From Fulvivirga ligni (GTDB lineage: Bacteria; Bacteroidota; Bacteroidia; Cytophagales; Cyclobacteriaceae), in the NCBI RefSeq assembly GCF_021389935.1, contig NZ_CP089979.1, positions 2,399,001 through 2,463,000 on the forward strand: a stretch of 64,000 bases of DNA, given 5' to 3'. The notes below the pieces were generated by a model. It did no database searches and had not been told where the DNA came from. It was given only the letters and a program-made list of their open reading frames with translations. Both the position numbers and the translations under genes were made by a program. Positions 26,705 through 36,329 of the stretch are shown piece by piece. The stretch's first letter is position 1. Each line of letters opens with the position of its first letter.

Positions 26705-29545
26705 ATGAAAGTAGTAAAGGCAAGTATTTTAATCTTACTGTGGTGTAGTCAACTGATATGCTTTAGTGCGGGAGACCCTGTTCTTCAAAGCTATGAAAAG
26801 CTACCCGACGGACTAATCCTGAAAATAAAACCTGCTGAAAAAGGACAGGCTCAGGTGGTGAAGCTAAGAGTGATTTCTGATAATATCATTCAGGTAGTTT
26901 CCACACCGCAAGCCAGTCTTTCTGAGGAGGAAAGTCTGATAGTGATCAATAATGAAGGATCTACTGACTGGCAATTTGCCGATGACAAGAATACCCTTGA
27001 GATCAATACTAAAACCTTAAATGTAAAAGTGTCTGCCGCTACCGGGCAGGTGTCATTTTACGATAAAAAAGGCAAGAAACTTTTGGGAGAATTGAAAGAA
27101 ACCAATACTCAGGGTGGCAACTACAAGTTTGTTAAATATTTCAGCACTGATGATAGTGAAGCTTTTTACGGATTGGGTCAACATCAGGAAGGTATAATGA
27201 ACTATAAGGGCTATCAGGTAGATCTTACACAATATAACTCAACAGCCGTGGTTCCTTTTGTGGTTTCTAACAAAAGCTATGGCATTCTGTGGGATAACTA
27301 TTCTATTACGAAATTTGGAGATATCCGTCCTTATAAGCCTCTTTCATCATTTCAGTTGTATGATAATGAAGGTGAAAAAGGTGGACTTACAGCTACCTAC
27401 GGCTATCAGAATAACAGTAAGCCACATGTGGTAAAGTCAGAAAATGAAATTGACTATGAATTTCTAAGCTCACTATCCAACATGCCTGAAGGTTATGACA
27501 TGTCAAATGGTAAAATAGTGTGGGAAGGAAAAATAGAGAGTGATCAGACAGGTAAGCATACTTTTCTAATGCCTGCTGCCGGTTATGTGAAAATATGGAT
27601 TGACGGTGAATTACTACTAGATAAATGGCGGGAAGCCTGGAATCCGGGATTTAACATTTTTAGAAAAGAATTAAAAGCCGGTACCAAAACTGATATTAAA
27701 ATAGAATGGATTCCAGATGGAGGCCAGTCTTTTATTGCGCTAAGATATTTGCCACCTGTAGCTAAAGAAATGTCTGATAAGTTCGCTTTTGCCTCCGAAG
27801 GTGGAGAGCAAATGAGCTATTATTTCGTGCACGGTGAAGATTTGGATGAGGTAATTAGTGGCTATCGACAGCTTACTGGTTCTGCTCAGATAATGCCTAA
27901 ATGGGCTATGGGTTTTTGGCAAAGTAGAGAGCGCTATAAAACTCAGGAGGAGATCATGACCACCATCAAGGAATTCAGAAAAAGACATATTCCTATCGAT
28001 AACATAGTTCTCGACTGGTCTTACTGGAAGCAGGATGAATGGGGAAGCCAGGAGTTCGACGCAAGCCGTTTCCCTGATCCTGAGGGAATGATCAAAAGTC
28101 TGCATGATGATTACAATGCACATTTTATGATTTCCGTGTGGCCTAAGTTTTACGAGGGTATCGATAATTATAAGATGCTGAATGACAAAGGCTTACTCTA
28201 TACTCAGAACATCAAGAACCGAGAAAGAGATTGGATAGGAGAAGGGTACGTATCAACCTTCTATGATGCCTATAACCCTGATGCGCGCCAATATTTCTGG
28301 GGCCTGCTAGACAAACACTTATTTTCTAAAGGTGTAGATGCCTGGTGGCTGGATGCCACTGAACCAGACATCCTTTCTAACTCATCCATAGAGCACAGAA
28401 AAACTTTGATGAACCCTACTTTCTTAGGCTCTGCCACCGATTATTTCAATGCCTACTCTGTAATGAATGCCAAAGGAATTTATGAGGGGCAAAGAGCGGA
28501 AGCCCCTAATCAAAGGGTATTTATCCTTACGCGTTCTGCCTTTGCCGGTTTGCAGCATTATGGTGCAGCCACCTGGAGCGGTGATATCTCTGGCAGGTTC
28601 GACGAACTGGAAAGACAAATACCTGCGGGCCTAAACTTCTCATTATCAGGGCTTCCTTATTGGACTACTGATATTGGCGGATTTTTCGTGGAGAATAAAT
28701 ATGACCGACCTGAGCCAAAAGGTGAAGCACTTGAAGAATGGAGAGAGCTGAACACACGTTGGTATCAGTATGGCACTTTCACGCCGCTTTATCGTTCTCA
28801 CGGTCAATTTCCTTACAGAGAGGTGTTTAATATTGCCCCGGAAGATCATGCCGCCTATAAGTCAATTGTTTATTACAACAAGCTGAGATACAGGCTTATG
28901 CCGTACATCTATTCACTTACTGGTCAGGTATACCATCAGGATTATACCATCATGAGAGCGCTGGTAATGGACTTCCCTGAGGGTAAAGAAGTGGCTGAAA
29001 TTGGCAATCAGTTTATGTTTGGCCCGGCACTTTTGATTAATCCTATAACTGAATACAAGGCCACAACCAGAGAAGTTTATCTACCCAAGTCAGCCGGATG
29101 GTATGATTTATATTCTGGAAAGTTCATCAAAGGTGGCCAGCACATCTCCGCAGATGCGCCATATGAGCGAATGCCTATTTATGTGAAGGCTGGTTCCATC
29201 ATTCCTTTCGGTCCTGAAATAGAGTACACCACCCAAAAGCCAGCTGATGAAATTACGCTTTATGTATATCAGGGAGCCGATGGAGAATTTGAACTCTACG
29301 AGGATGAAAATGTGAACTATAACTATGAAAAAGGGAAGTTCAGCACCATCACTTTCAAGTATAACGAGGCCAATAAATCCCTGACCATTGGTGAAAGCAA
29401 AGGCCAGTTTGAAGGTATGCTTACTGAAAGAACCTTTAAGGTAGTGCCCGTGAGCCAGTCAAAAGCTCAGCCTTTAAATTTTAATGCTCAGCCTCAGCAT
29501 ACTGTCAAGTACACAGGCAAAGCAGTAACTCTTAAATTGAACTGA
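26705..29545 (+). CDS. GH31 glycosidase with PA14 insert, probable alpha-xylosidase
   Basis: The 946-residue enzyme has a signal peptide (about 1-22), an N-terminal beta-sandwich, a PA14 domain inserted near residues 250-352 (KIWIDGELLLDKWREAWNPG), a GH31 barrel and C-terminal beta-sheet domains. The nucleophile is D550 in WWLDATEPD and the acid/base is D627 in WSGDISG. PA14-bearing GH31 enzymes of xyloglucan loci (such as those of Cellvibrio and B. ovatus) remove alpha-1,6-xylose from the non-reducing end of xyloglucan oligosaccharides, and this sequence matches that subgroup. No lipobox is visible, so it is probably periplasmic. It opens the second PUL operon. An alpha-glucosidase role is possible but less likely here. 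Confidence 0.88.
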   Translation: MKVVKASILILLWCSQLICFSAGDPVLQSYEKLPDGLILKIKPAEKGQAQVVKLRVISDNIIQVVSTPQASLSEEESLIVINNEGSTDWQFADDKNTLEINTKTLNVKVSAATGQVSFYDKKGKKLLGELKETNTQGGNYKFVKYFSTDDSEAFYGLGQHQEGIMNYKGYQVDLTQYNSTAVVPFVVSNKSYGILWDNYSITKFGDIRPYKPLSSFQLYDNEGEKGGLTATYGYQNNSKPHVVKSENEIDYEFLSSLSNMPEGYDMSNGKIVWEGKIESDQTGKHTFLMPAAGYVKIWIDGELLLDKWREAWNPGFNIFRKELKAGTKTDIKIEWIPDGGQSFIALRYLPPVAKEMSDKFAFASEGGEQMSYYFVHGEDLDEVISGYRQLTGSAQIMPKWAMGFWQSRERYKTQEEIMTTIKEFRKRHIPIDNIVLDWSYWKQDEWGSQEFDASRFPDPEGMIKSLHDDYNAHFMISVWPKFYEGIDNYKMLNDKGLLYTQNIKNRERDWIGEGYVSTFYDAYNPDARQYFWGLLDKHLFSKGVDAWWLDATEPDILSNSSIEHRKTLMNPTFLGSATDYFNAYSVMNAKGIYEGQRAEAPNQRVFILTRSAFAGLQHYGAATWSGDISGRFDELERQIPAGLNFSLSGLPYWTTDIGGFFVENKYDRPEPKGEALEEWRELNTRWYQYGTFTPLYRSHGQFPYREVFNIAPEDHAAYKSIVYYNKLRYRLMPYIYSLTGQVYHQDYTIMRALVMDFPEGKEVAEIGNQFMFGPALLINPITEYKATTREVYLPKSAGWYDLYSGKFIKGGQHISADAPYERMPIYVKAGSIIPFGPEIEYTTQKPADEITLYVYQGADGEFELYEDENVNYNYEKGKFSTITFKYNEANKSLTIGESKGQFEGMLTERTFKVVPVSQSKAQPLNFNAQPQHTVKYTGKAVTLKLN

Positions 29546-29637
29546 TTCGAATAAATTAATAGTCTGATAATGAATGAAATACACTACGAATGGTGCGTCT
29601 GAATAGGTCCAGATAAACCTCACTTACTAAACTACAA

Positions 29638-29657
29638 CAGCAGTGATTTCACTGCTG
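29638..29657 (+). terminator. Hairpin between GH31 and the second susC
   Basis: A 9-bp stem (29638-29646 with 29649-29657) has a very short loop, lies 93 bases after the GH31 stop and ends 26 bases before susC. No T run follows, so it may stabilise or process the transcript rather than end it. Confidence 0.45.
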
Positions 29658-29683
29658 TGATTCAACTAATTAAACCTCATGAT

Positions 29684-32600
29684 ATGAAAAAAATACTACT
29701 GATGCTATTGTCATTTTGCTTCTGTGAAATGGCATATGCCCAACACACTGTAACAGGTAAAGTCTCCGCAGGCGGCGAGTCAGTACCTGGAGTTAGTGTA
29801 GTGGTGCAAGGAACTACTAAAGGTACTACCACAGACATTGAGGGTAAGTATTCTTTAGATGTAAACACGGGTAATGAAACCCTGGTGTTTTCATTTATCG
29901 GTTATTCTACCAAGGAGATAGCTATAAATGGACGAACAAGTATAGATGTGAATCTTGAAGAAGATATCACCGAGCTGCAAGAAGTGGTGGTGATAGGTTA
30001 TGGTACTGTTCAAAAGAAACTTTTAACCGGAGCTACCGGCCAGGTAAAAGGTGATAAAATAGATCAGCTGAGCACTACCGGAACCTTAGATGCGCTTCAA
30101 GGTCAGATTGCCGGTGTCAATATCGCTGCTACCTCTGGCCAGCCAGGAGATAATTTAAAAGTTACTATCAGAGGTGCCGGTACCATAGGAGGCTCTAACC
30201 CACTGTATATTGTGGATGGTATTCAAACCGGTGATATTTCCTATTTAAATACCGCTGATATAGCCAGTATTGATGTGCTTAAGGATGCTGCCTCTGCTGC
30301 CATTTATGGAGCCCAAGCCGCTAACGGCGTAGTACTGATTACTACCAAAACAGGGTTTGCAGGAAAGGCAAAATTTAGCTTTGATAGCTATTACGGCGTT
30401 CAAGAGCCCTCTAAGCAGATTAGCATGCTCAACGCTAAAGAATATGCTGTGATCATGAATGAAGCGGCTATTAACTCTGGCAAGGTTCCTCATTTCACAG
30501 AGGAGGAAATAGATGCCATGGGAGAAGGCACTGATTGGATCGATGAAATGATGTACAACAATGCGGTAATGCAAAACTATGTGTTGGGTATTAACGGTGG
30601 ATCTGATCGATCAATTTATTCATTATCAGGTACATATACCAGTCAGGATGGGATTGTTGGTGGACCTGGAGTATCCGAATATGAGAGATACTCTATCCGA
30701 TTAAACAGTGAGCATAAGTTCTTCGATGATATTCTGACCTTTGGCCAGCACCTGACGGGAGCCTACATGAAGAAGAATGGTATTTCTGTAGGAAACCAAT
30801 ATAACAACACTTTGAGGGGAGCTTATAATACCAGCCCTTTCCTGCCAATGTATGATGATGATGGAAACTTCCTGAATAATACAGCAGGTGTTGGTGTCAT
30901 GTATAACGGTGAGCCGTGGCAGCCATGGTTCAACGGCGAGAGTAATCCCTACGCCAATATGATCCTCAATAATCAGAGAAACAATAACAATCAGAAAGTA
31001 TTCGGAGATTTCTATGCGGAGGTAGAGCCTATAAAGAATTTGAAATTCAAAACACGCTTTGCATATGATTACTACGTATCCGAAAGTAGAAGCTATCTAC
31101 CTGAATATGAGTTATCTATATATAGTCAAAGATTATTTGATCAGGCAAGTCAGGGAATGAGTAAAGGTATAGCCCTTACCTGGGATAATACGCTTACTTA
31201 TGATTTAAAAGTAAACCAGCATAACCTAAGCTTTCTATTGGGCACTTCGGCGTATAGTAACAAGAGCAACTGGATCAATATTTCAAATGCCGGATTAATC
31301 TTTTCAGATCTTGATCATGCTTTTATTGATAATACTACTAACACTGATTTTACTCGCCTCTCATTTGGAGGAGGTCCGTCTGATCCTTATAAATTACTCT
31401 CTCTATTCGGAAGATTGACCTATGATTATGCTGGTAAATACCTTTTCAATGCCACACTAAGAAGAGATGGTTCTTCCAATTTCGCAGAAGGAAACAGGAT
31501 AGGTTATTTCCCCTCTGTATCGGCAGGTTGGGTGCTTTCTGAAGAGGACTTTTGGTCTGGAGCACCAGAATTTTTAGGTTTTATGAAGCTTAGAGGTAGC
31601 TGGGGTCAGGTGGGTAATGCCAATATTAGTGCCTTTCAATACTTGGCTCCTGTAAGCATTGGTACATCTAACTACTATTTCGGAATAGAAGATTTTAATG
31701 CTTCCGGAAATGCCATTGGTGCTTACCCTTCTCGCTTGCCAAATACAGAAGTAAAATGGGAAACTTCGGAGCAGATAAATATTGGTTTAGATGCCATGAT
31801 GTTTCAAGGCAGGTTAGAAGCCAACATTGACTGGTATAAAAAGACCACTATTGATTGGCTTTTACAGAAGCCAGGTTATGCCACTGATGGAGCAGATGCT
31901 CCCTTCTTCAATGGAGGAAAGGTGGAGAACAAAGGGATAGAACTAGTGCTATCCTGGCAAGATCAGATCGGTGATGTCAATTACTTTGTAACCTTAACAG
32001 GGTCTAAAAACAAGAATACCGTTAAAGAAGTACCCACAGAAGATGGTATCATCCATGGTCTTACTAACATGTTATATGATAACGCCGGGGAGTTCTATCA
32101 CAGAGCTAAAACAGGCTATCCTATCGGGTATTTCTGGGGCTGGGAGACTAATGGTATTTTTCAAAACGAAGAGCAAGTGGCTTCCTACAGAAACTCTGAA
32201 GGCACGCAAATACAGCCCAATGCTAAGCCAGGTGATCTGATCTATGTAGATCAGGATGGCAATGGCGTAATCAACGATGCTGATAAGGGAATGATAGGTG
32301 ATCCTAACCCTGATTACACTTACAGCTTAAATTTTGGATTTGATTATAAAGGTTTTGACTTTTCTGTAATGGGTTATGGTGTAGCTGGTAATCAGCTCGT
32401 ACAGTCTTATAGAAACCATGCTAATGCCTATTCTAACTACACCACGGCTATCTTAGGCAGGTGGCACGGAGAGGGTACTTCCAATAGCACTCCTAGAGTA
32501 ACAGAAACTAATGTTAACTACCAGTTTTCAGACATTTTCGTGCAGGATGGAGACTTCTTCAGAATCAATAACATGACGTTAGGTTACAACTTCACTTCTC

Positions 32601-32788
32601 TGCTTCAAACTAAGTTTTTTACGAAAGTTCGCTTGTACGCCACCGTGCAAAATGCCTTTGTATTCACAAAATATGATGGTATGGATCCAGAGGTAGGTTA
32701 CGGCCTTGAAAACGGCTCTTCAGGTGTAGATGTAGGGTATTATCCCAGACCGAGAACGTACATGCTAGGTTTAAACGTGAACTTTTAA
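29684..32788 (+). CDS. susC: SusC-like TonB-dependent oligosaccharide transporter (second pair)
   Basis: The 1034-residue transporter has a signal peptide (MKKILLMLL to MAYAQ), a carboxypeptidase-regulatory-like domain with GTTKGTTTDIEGKYSL, the plug motif LQEVVVIGYGTVQKK and PLYIVDGIQ, and a barrel ending in TYMLGLNVNF. I chose the ATG at 29684; the frame is open to a GTG at 29657, but that lies inside a hairpin and would spoil the signal peptide. It shares domain order with the first SusC but differs clearly through the barrel, so the pair probably handles a different oligosaccharide size or decoration. Confidence 0.94.
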   Translation: MKKILLMLLSFCFCEMAYAQHTVTGKVSAGGESVPGVSVVVQGTTKGTTTDIEGKYSLDVNTGNETLVFSFIGYSTKEIAINGRTSIDVNLEEDITELQEVVVIGYGTVQKKLLTGATGQVKGDKIDQLSTTGTLDALQGQIAGVNIAATSGQPGDNLKVTIRGAGTIGGSNPLYIVDGIQTGDISYLNTADIASIDVLKDAASAAIYGAQAANGVVLITTKTGFAGKAKFSFDSYYGVQEPSKQISMLNAKEYAVIMNEAAINSGKVPHFTEEEIDAMGEGTDWIDEMMYNNAVMQNYVLGINGGSDRSIYSLSGTYTSQDGIVGGPGVSEYERYSIRLNSEHKFFDDILTFGQHLTGAYMKKNGISVGNQYNNTLRGAYNTSPFLPMYDDDGNFLNNTAGVGVMYNGEPWQPWFNGESNPYANMILNNQRNNNNQKVFGDFYAEVEPIKNLKFKTRFAYDYYVSESRSYLPEYELSIYSQRLFDQASQGMSKGIALTWDNTLTYDLKVNQHNLSFLLGTSAYSNKSNWINISNAGLIFSDLDHAFIDNTTNTDFTRLSFGGGPSDPYKLLSLFGRLTYDYAGKYLFNATLRRDGSSNFAEGNRIGYFPSVSAGWVLSEEDFWSGAPEFLGFMKLRGSWGQVGNANISAFQYLAPVSIGTSNYYFGIEDFNASGNAIGAYPSRLPNTEVKWETSEQINIGLDAMMFQGRLEANIDWYKKTTIDWLLQKPGYATDGADAPFFNGGKVENKGIELVLSWQDQIGDVNYFVTLTGSKNKNTVKEVPTEDGIIHGLTNMLYDNAGEFYHRAKTGYPIGYFWGWETNGIFQNEEQVASYRNSEGTQIQPNAKPGDLIYVDQDGNGVINDADKGMIGDPNPDYTYSLNFGFDYKGFDFSVMGYGVAGNQLVQSYRNHANAYSNYTTAILGRWHGEGTSNSTPRVTETNVNYQFSDIFVQDGDFFRINNMTLGYNFTSLLQTKFFTKVRLYATVQNAFVFTKYDGMDPEVGYGLENGSSGVDVGYYPRPRTYMLGLNVNF

Positions 32789-32800
32789 TCGAATATAGTC

Positions 32801-34387
32801 ATGAAAAACATACATATATATTTACTGGTAATGATTACGGCTGTGTTCACCAGTGGCTGTTCTGAGTTTTTAGATACTGAGCCGCTCACCACCGTAACGG
32901 ATGAAAACTTTTATAAAACCAAAGAAGATGCTGAGATGGCCATCATCGGTTGTTATGATGGGGTGCAAGTGCTCTATGCGTCTGGGGTAGCCTTTCCGGT
33001 ACTTTCAGAAGTGATGTCAGATAACTGCTTTGGAGGTACAGGAAACAATGACGGTCTTGGGTATCAGGTGATTGATCAGTTTGATCTTTCAGTATCTTCA
33101 GGTGAAGTTAATCAGCTGAATGACAACTGGGTAGCCTACTACCGAGCCATTTACAGAATGAATGTATTGCTTCAAAAAATGGAGCAGATAGACTGGGAGG
33201 GGGATGATGCTTATAGAAATAATATAGAGGCACAAGCCAGGTTCTTAAGAGCATATTGCTATTTCGATATGGTCAGAATTTGGGAGAGTGTTCCCTTAGT
33301 TACTGAGCCCGTAAGTGGTAATATCCCACAATCCACTCCTGATGAAATCTACAAAGTGATTGCTGAAGATCTAAAATTCGCAGCTGAAAATGGTAGCACC
33401 GCTGTGCAGCCAGGGCGAATCAATCAGTATGCAGCTAAAGCTTATTTGGCCAGAGTGTTCTTATTTTATACAGGTTACTATGGACAGGATAATCTGGCTG
33501 GGATCTCTAAAAGTGAGGTGATGCAAGGTGTTGAAGACATCATTAACGCAGGATCTTACTCCTTGCTTGATGAATTTAAAAACCTATGGCCTGCGGCATC
33601 CTCTGAGCCTAATGAGGCTGGTGATGCACTAACTACTACCTATGCAGGAAAAGACAATGCTGAAACTATCTTCTCCATTAAATATAACATCACTTCGGAT
33701 TATGATGGTAATACAGATGGTAATCACTGGCTGGTGATGCTGGGCTTAAGATCGCAATCATTCAGTCCTTACGGAAAAGGATGGGGTGGTGCCACGGTAA
33801 ACCCGCAATTATATACCGCCTACCAGGGTGAGGATGAAAGAAGAGATGCTTCAATCATAGCCATTGAAGAGGAAGAATTAGATTTTGATAATTCTGATCA
33901 AAGAGAATTTACTGGCTATTCTATCAAAAAATATACACCGCTATCTAACCCTGATGGTACCGATGTGGCCGAAGCCAATGGAGGTACTAACTTCCAGATA
34001 GGCCAGTTTCAGGATTATGTTGTAATGAGATATGCTGATGTGCTACTTATGGCAGCAGAACTGGGATCGGCCAATGCCCAAACTTATTACGATGAAGTGA
34101 GAACCAGAGCCGGACTGGAAACCAGGCCAGCGAGCTTCAATAATATCATGCAAGAGAGAAGGTTTGAGTTTGCTTTTGAAGGCCTTCGTTATTGGGATCT
34201 GCTCCGTCAGGGGGTTGAAGTAGCTGCTAATGCCATTGCAGAGGAAACCACCGTGATGAATGGTGGCGTGCCTACCGATAAAACTATCGTAGCGCAGGAT
34301 ATTATTGAAACAAGAGGATTCTCCATGATTCCCCAAAACCAGATTACCCGTTCTGGTGGACTGCTGGAACAGAATCAAGGTTGGTAA
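32801..34387 (+). CDS. susD: SusD-like glycan-binding lipoprotein (second pair)
   Basis: The 528-residue SusD/RagB lipoprotein has a lipobox (F-T-S-G-C) followed by SEFLDTEPLTTVTDENFYKT, a typical SusD start. The TPR helices contain LRAYCYFDMVRIWE, and the C-terminal ERRFEFAFEGLRYWDLLR motif is characteristic of the family. It starts 12 bases after susC. It should cap the second SusC at the cell surface and bind oligosaccharides from the GH5 reaction. The C-terminus (MIPQNQITRSGGLLEQNQGW) is the usual family ending. Confidence 0.93.
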   Translation: MKNIHIYLLVMITAVFTSGCSEFLDTEPLTTVTDENFYKTKEDAEMAIIGCYDGVQVLYASGVAFPVLSEVMSDNCFGGTGNNDGLGYQVIDQFDLSVSSGEVNQLNDNWVAYYRAIYRMNVLLQKMEQIDWEGDDAYRNNIEAQARFLRAYCYFDMVRIWESVPLVTEPVSGNIPQSTPDEIYKVIAEDLKFAAENGSTAVQPGRINQYAAKAYLARVFLFYTGYYGQDNLAGISKSEVMQGVEDIINAGSYSLLDEFKNLWPAASSEPNEAGDALTTTYAGKDNAETIFSIKYNITSDYDGNTDGNHWLVMLGLRSQSFSPYGKGWGGATVNPQLYTAYQGEDERRDASIIAIEEEELDFDNSDQREFTGYSIKKYTPLSNPDGTDVAEANGGTNFQIGQFQDYVVMRYADVLLMAAELGSANAQTYYDEVRTRAGLETRPASFNNIMQERRFEFAFEGLRYWDLLRQGVEVAANAIAEETTVMNGGVPTDKTIVAQDIIETRGFSMIPQNQITRSGGLLEQNQGW

Positions 34388-34411
34388 TCATCACATTTAA
34401 AGACAATCACA

Positions 34412-36271
34412 ATGAAAAATCAATTATATAAATATCCTCTCTTTATTCTTCTGCTAAGCACCCTTTTTATGGCCTGTCAGCCAGAGGAGTTTGAGCTGGG
34501 AGAAAAGGTAGATAAATCTGAATTACAGTTCGAAATATACCAGGATACTGAAGATCCTAATATGGTGATTTTGAATAGTTTAACACCCAATGTTACACCA
34601 CTCTGGACTACACCAATGGGACGATCTACACGTGTAAATGATACCGTAAGGCTGGCCTTTTCAGGTAACTATAAGTTCGTTTACGGTGTGCAAAGCGCAG
34701 GTGCTTACATTACCAGTGATACTGTAGAGGTAAATATTACCACTATGAACCTAAGCTATGTAAATGATCCTCTTTGGGAGAAGCTTACTGGCGGCGTAGG
34801 AGAGTCTAAAACATGGGTGCTGGATCTGGATGAAGAGGGCGTATCCAAATATTTCAATGGTCCGATGTATTTCTACGGCAGTGATAATGGCTGGCTGTTG
34901 GGTGGCGGTCCATTTGATAGTAATGCTACAGGTTGCTATGGTGAAGATTGCTGGACCTGGCCGGCTGATTGGGCTGGAAACCAGTGGATAGCAGATCTTG
35001 GAGACTATGATGAAATGACATTCAGCCTTATAGATGGTGCTAAACTTACGGCTAACCACAATATGATTCCCGCCAGAGGACTTGAATCAGGTACTTTCTT
35101 CTTAGATGCAGATGCCAAAACTCTGTCTACCAGTGATGTCACTGCTCTTCACACGCCTAATAATGATGCCTGTGTGGATGACTGGTATCATGCAAAAGTA
35201 CTATCACTTACTGATGATTATATGCAGCTGGGCTTTGTCAGAAAAGAATCTTGCGATGGTGTGGCCCTTTTGGTATTCAACTATATTTCTAAAGAATATT
35301 CAGAAAACTGGGTTCCGGAAGATCAACCCGAACCAGAGCCTACCTTGCCTGATGGCTGGCTGGATGATGTATCACGCATCACAAATAGCGAACTCACCTG
35401 GAAACTTTCTCCGGAAACACCATTTAACTGGACCAGTCTGGACGGTACTTTCCTTAACAATTGGAGTAGTCCGGCAGACTATCCTGCCTGGTCAGGGTTC
35501 GATGCAAACGTACCAGCCACCTATGAAGACTTTGAGCTGACCTTTAATTCAGATGACTACACCGTGGAGTATGTTGATCCTAGCGGCAATGTTACAAATG
35601 GCACTTACACGCTAGATGAAAACGGTGTCTACACCTTTGATGGAGTACAGCCTAGCTTTGATATTGGTTCGGCTATAGACCTAAACACTACTGCTGAAAA
35701 TCAGTGGAGAATTTTAAAGATTGAAAGAGATGGTAGTAATGTTTCAGGAATGTGGGTAGGTGCTCGAGATCCTGAGAAACCAGAATACCTTGCCTACCAT
35801 TTAATTCTGGATGGCAGCGGTGGCTCCGGAGAGCCTGAAGGCACAGCAGTAACATTCGATAATGCCAAGCTCGCTTTTGGTGATCTTGAAGGTAATGGCA
35901 ACTTAAGACTTGAGCTATTCAATGAATTCGGTAGCACCTTCACAGACCCACCTTTAAATCCTGCTGATATTGTTTTCAGTAACAAAATTGAAATCACGTT
36001 CACTTTATCCGGTATTTCGCTCACTAGTGGAGCCGCAGGCAGCTATAATACATCTATGTATATGGCTGATGCTGATTGGTCTCCGCAGTACACCGGTGAC
36101 GGAGCCGGTGAGGTTACAGTAAACGGAGATGGTACCTACACGGTATTCGTAGAGCCTGGTGCTACCTTCGATACTGCCAAAGTATTCGTGATAGATATTC
36201 TGAATATGGCTACTGATATTGAAGATTTAGGTACAGTTACAGCTACTGTAGATAATATCACCATTTACTAA
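34412..36271 (+). CDS. Large surface lipoprotein of unknown fold, probable glycan-binding protein
   Basis: The 619-residue lipoprotein has a lipobox (L-F-M-A-C) followed by QPEEFELGEK, like SusE/SGBP proteins. An N-terminal domain (about 30-110) looks immunoglobulin-like. A Trp/Cys-rich domain (about 120-300) contains YGEDCWTWPADWAGNQW and two Cys-rich segments, and it resembles a beta-sandwich for sugar binding. A Pro/Glu linker (about 305-320) precedes another Trp-rich domain (about 320-475, SWSSPADYPAWSGF-like). The last domain (about 485-619) ends in VTATVDNITIY. I cannot place these domains in named families. Position after SusD and before GH5 argues for a surface glycan-binding role. 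No catalytic signature was found. Confidence 0.65.
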   Translation: MKNQLYKYPLFILLLSTLFMACQPEEFELGEKVDKSELQFEIYQDTEDPNMVILNSLTPNVTPLWTTPMGRSTRVNDTVRLAFSGNYKFVYGVQSAGAYITSDTVEVNITTMNLSYVNDPLWEKLTGGVGESKTWVLDLDEEGVSKYFNGPMYFYGSDNGWLLGGGPFDSNATGCYGEDCWTWPADWAGNQWIADLGDYDEMTFSLIDGAKLTANHNMIPARGLESGTFFLDADAKTLSTSDVTALHTPNNDACVDDWYHAKVLSLTDDYMQLGFVRKESCDGVALLVFNYISKEYSENWVPEDQPEPEPTLPDGWLDDVSRITNSELTWKLSPETPFNWTSLDGTFLNNWSSPADYPAWSGFDANVPATYEDFELTFNSDDYTVEYVDPSGNVTNGTYTLDENGVYTFDGVQPSFDIGSAIDLNTTAENQWRILKIERDGSNVSGMWVGARDPEKPEYLAYHLILDGSGGSGEPEGTAVTFDNAKLAFGDLEGNGNLRLELFNEFGSTFTDPPLNPADIVFSNKIEITFTLSGISLTSGAAGSYNTSMYMADADWSPQYTGDGAGEVTVNGDGTYTVFVEPGATFDTAKVFVIDILNMATDIEDLGTVTATVDNITIY

Positions 36272-36280
36272 ACTCATCAT

Positions 36281-36317
36281 GGCAGGAACACATTTTCAAG
36301 GTTCCTGCCTCTTTTTT
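36281..36317 (+). terminator. Terminator-like hairpin between the lipoprotein and GH5
   Basis: A 9-bp perfect stem (GGCAGGAAC at 36281-36289 with GTTCCTGCC at 36301-36309) is followed by a six-T run. It ends 13 bases before the GH5 start. It would lower expression of the enzyme genes relative to the binding proteins unless antitermination or a separate promoter exists. Confidence 0.8.
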
Positions 36318-36329
36318 AATATACATCGA

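Noticed and set aside
36279-36329. Longer N-terminus for the GH5 gene
   Set aside because: The added codons lie in a terminator hairpin, and the shorter start gives a clean lipoprotein signal peptide.
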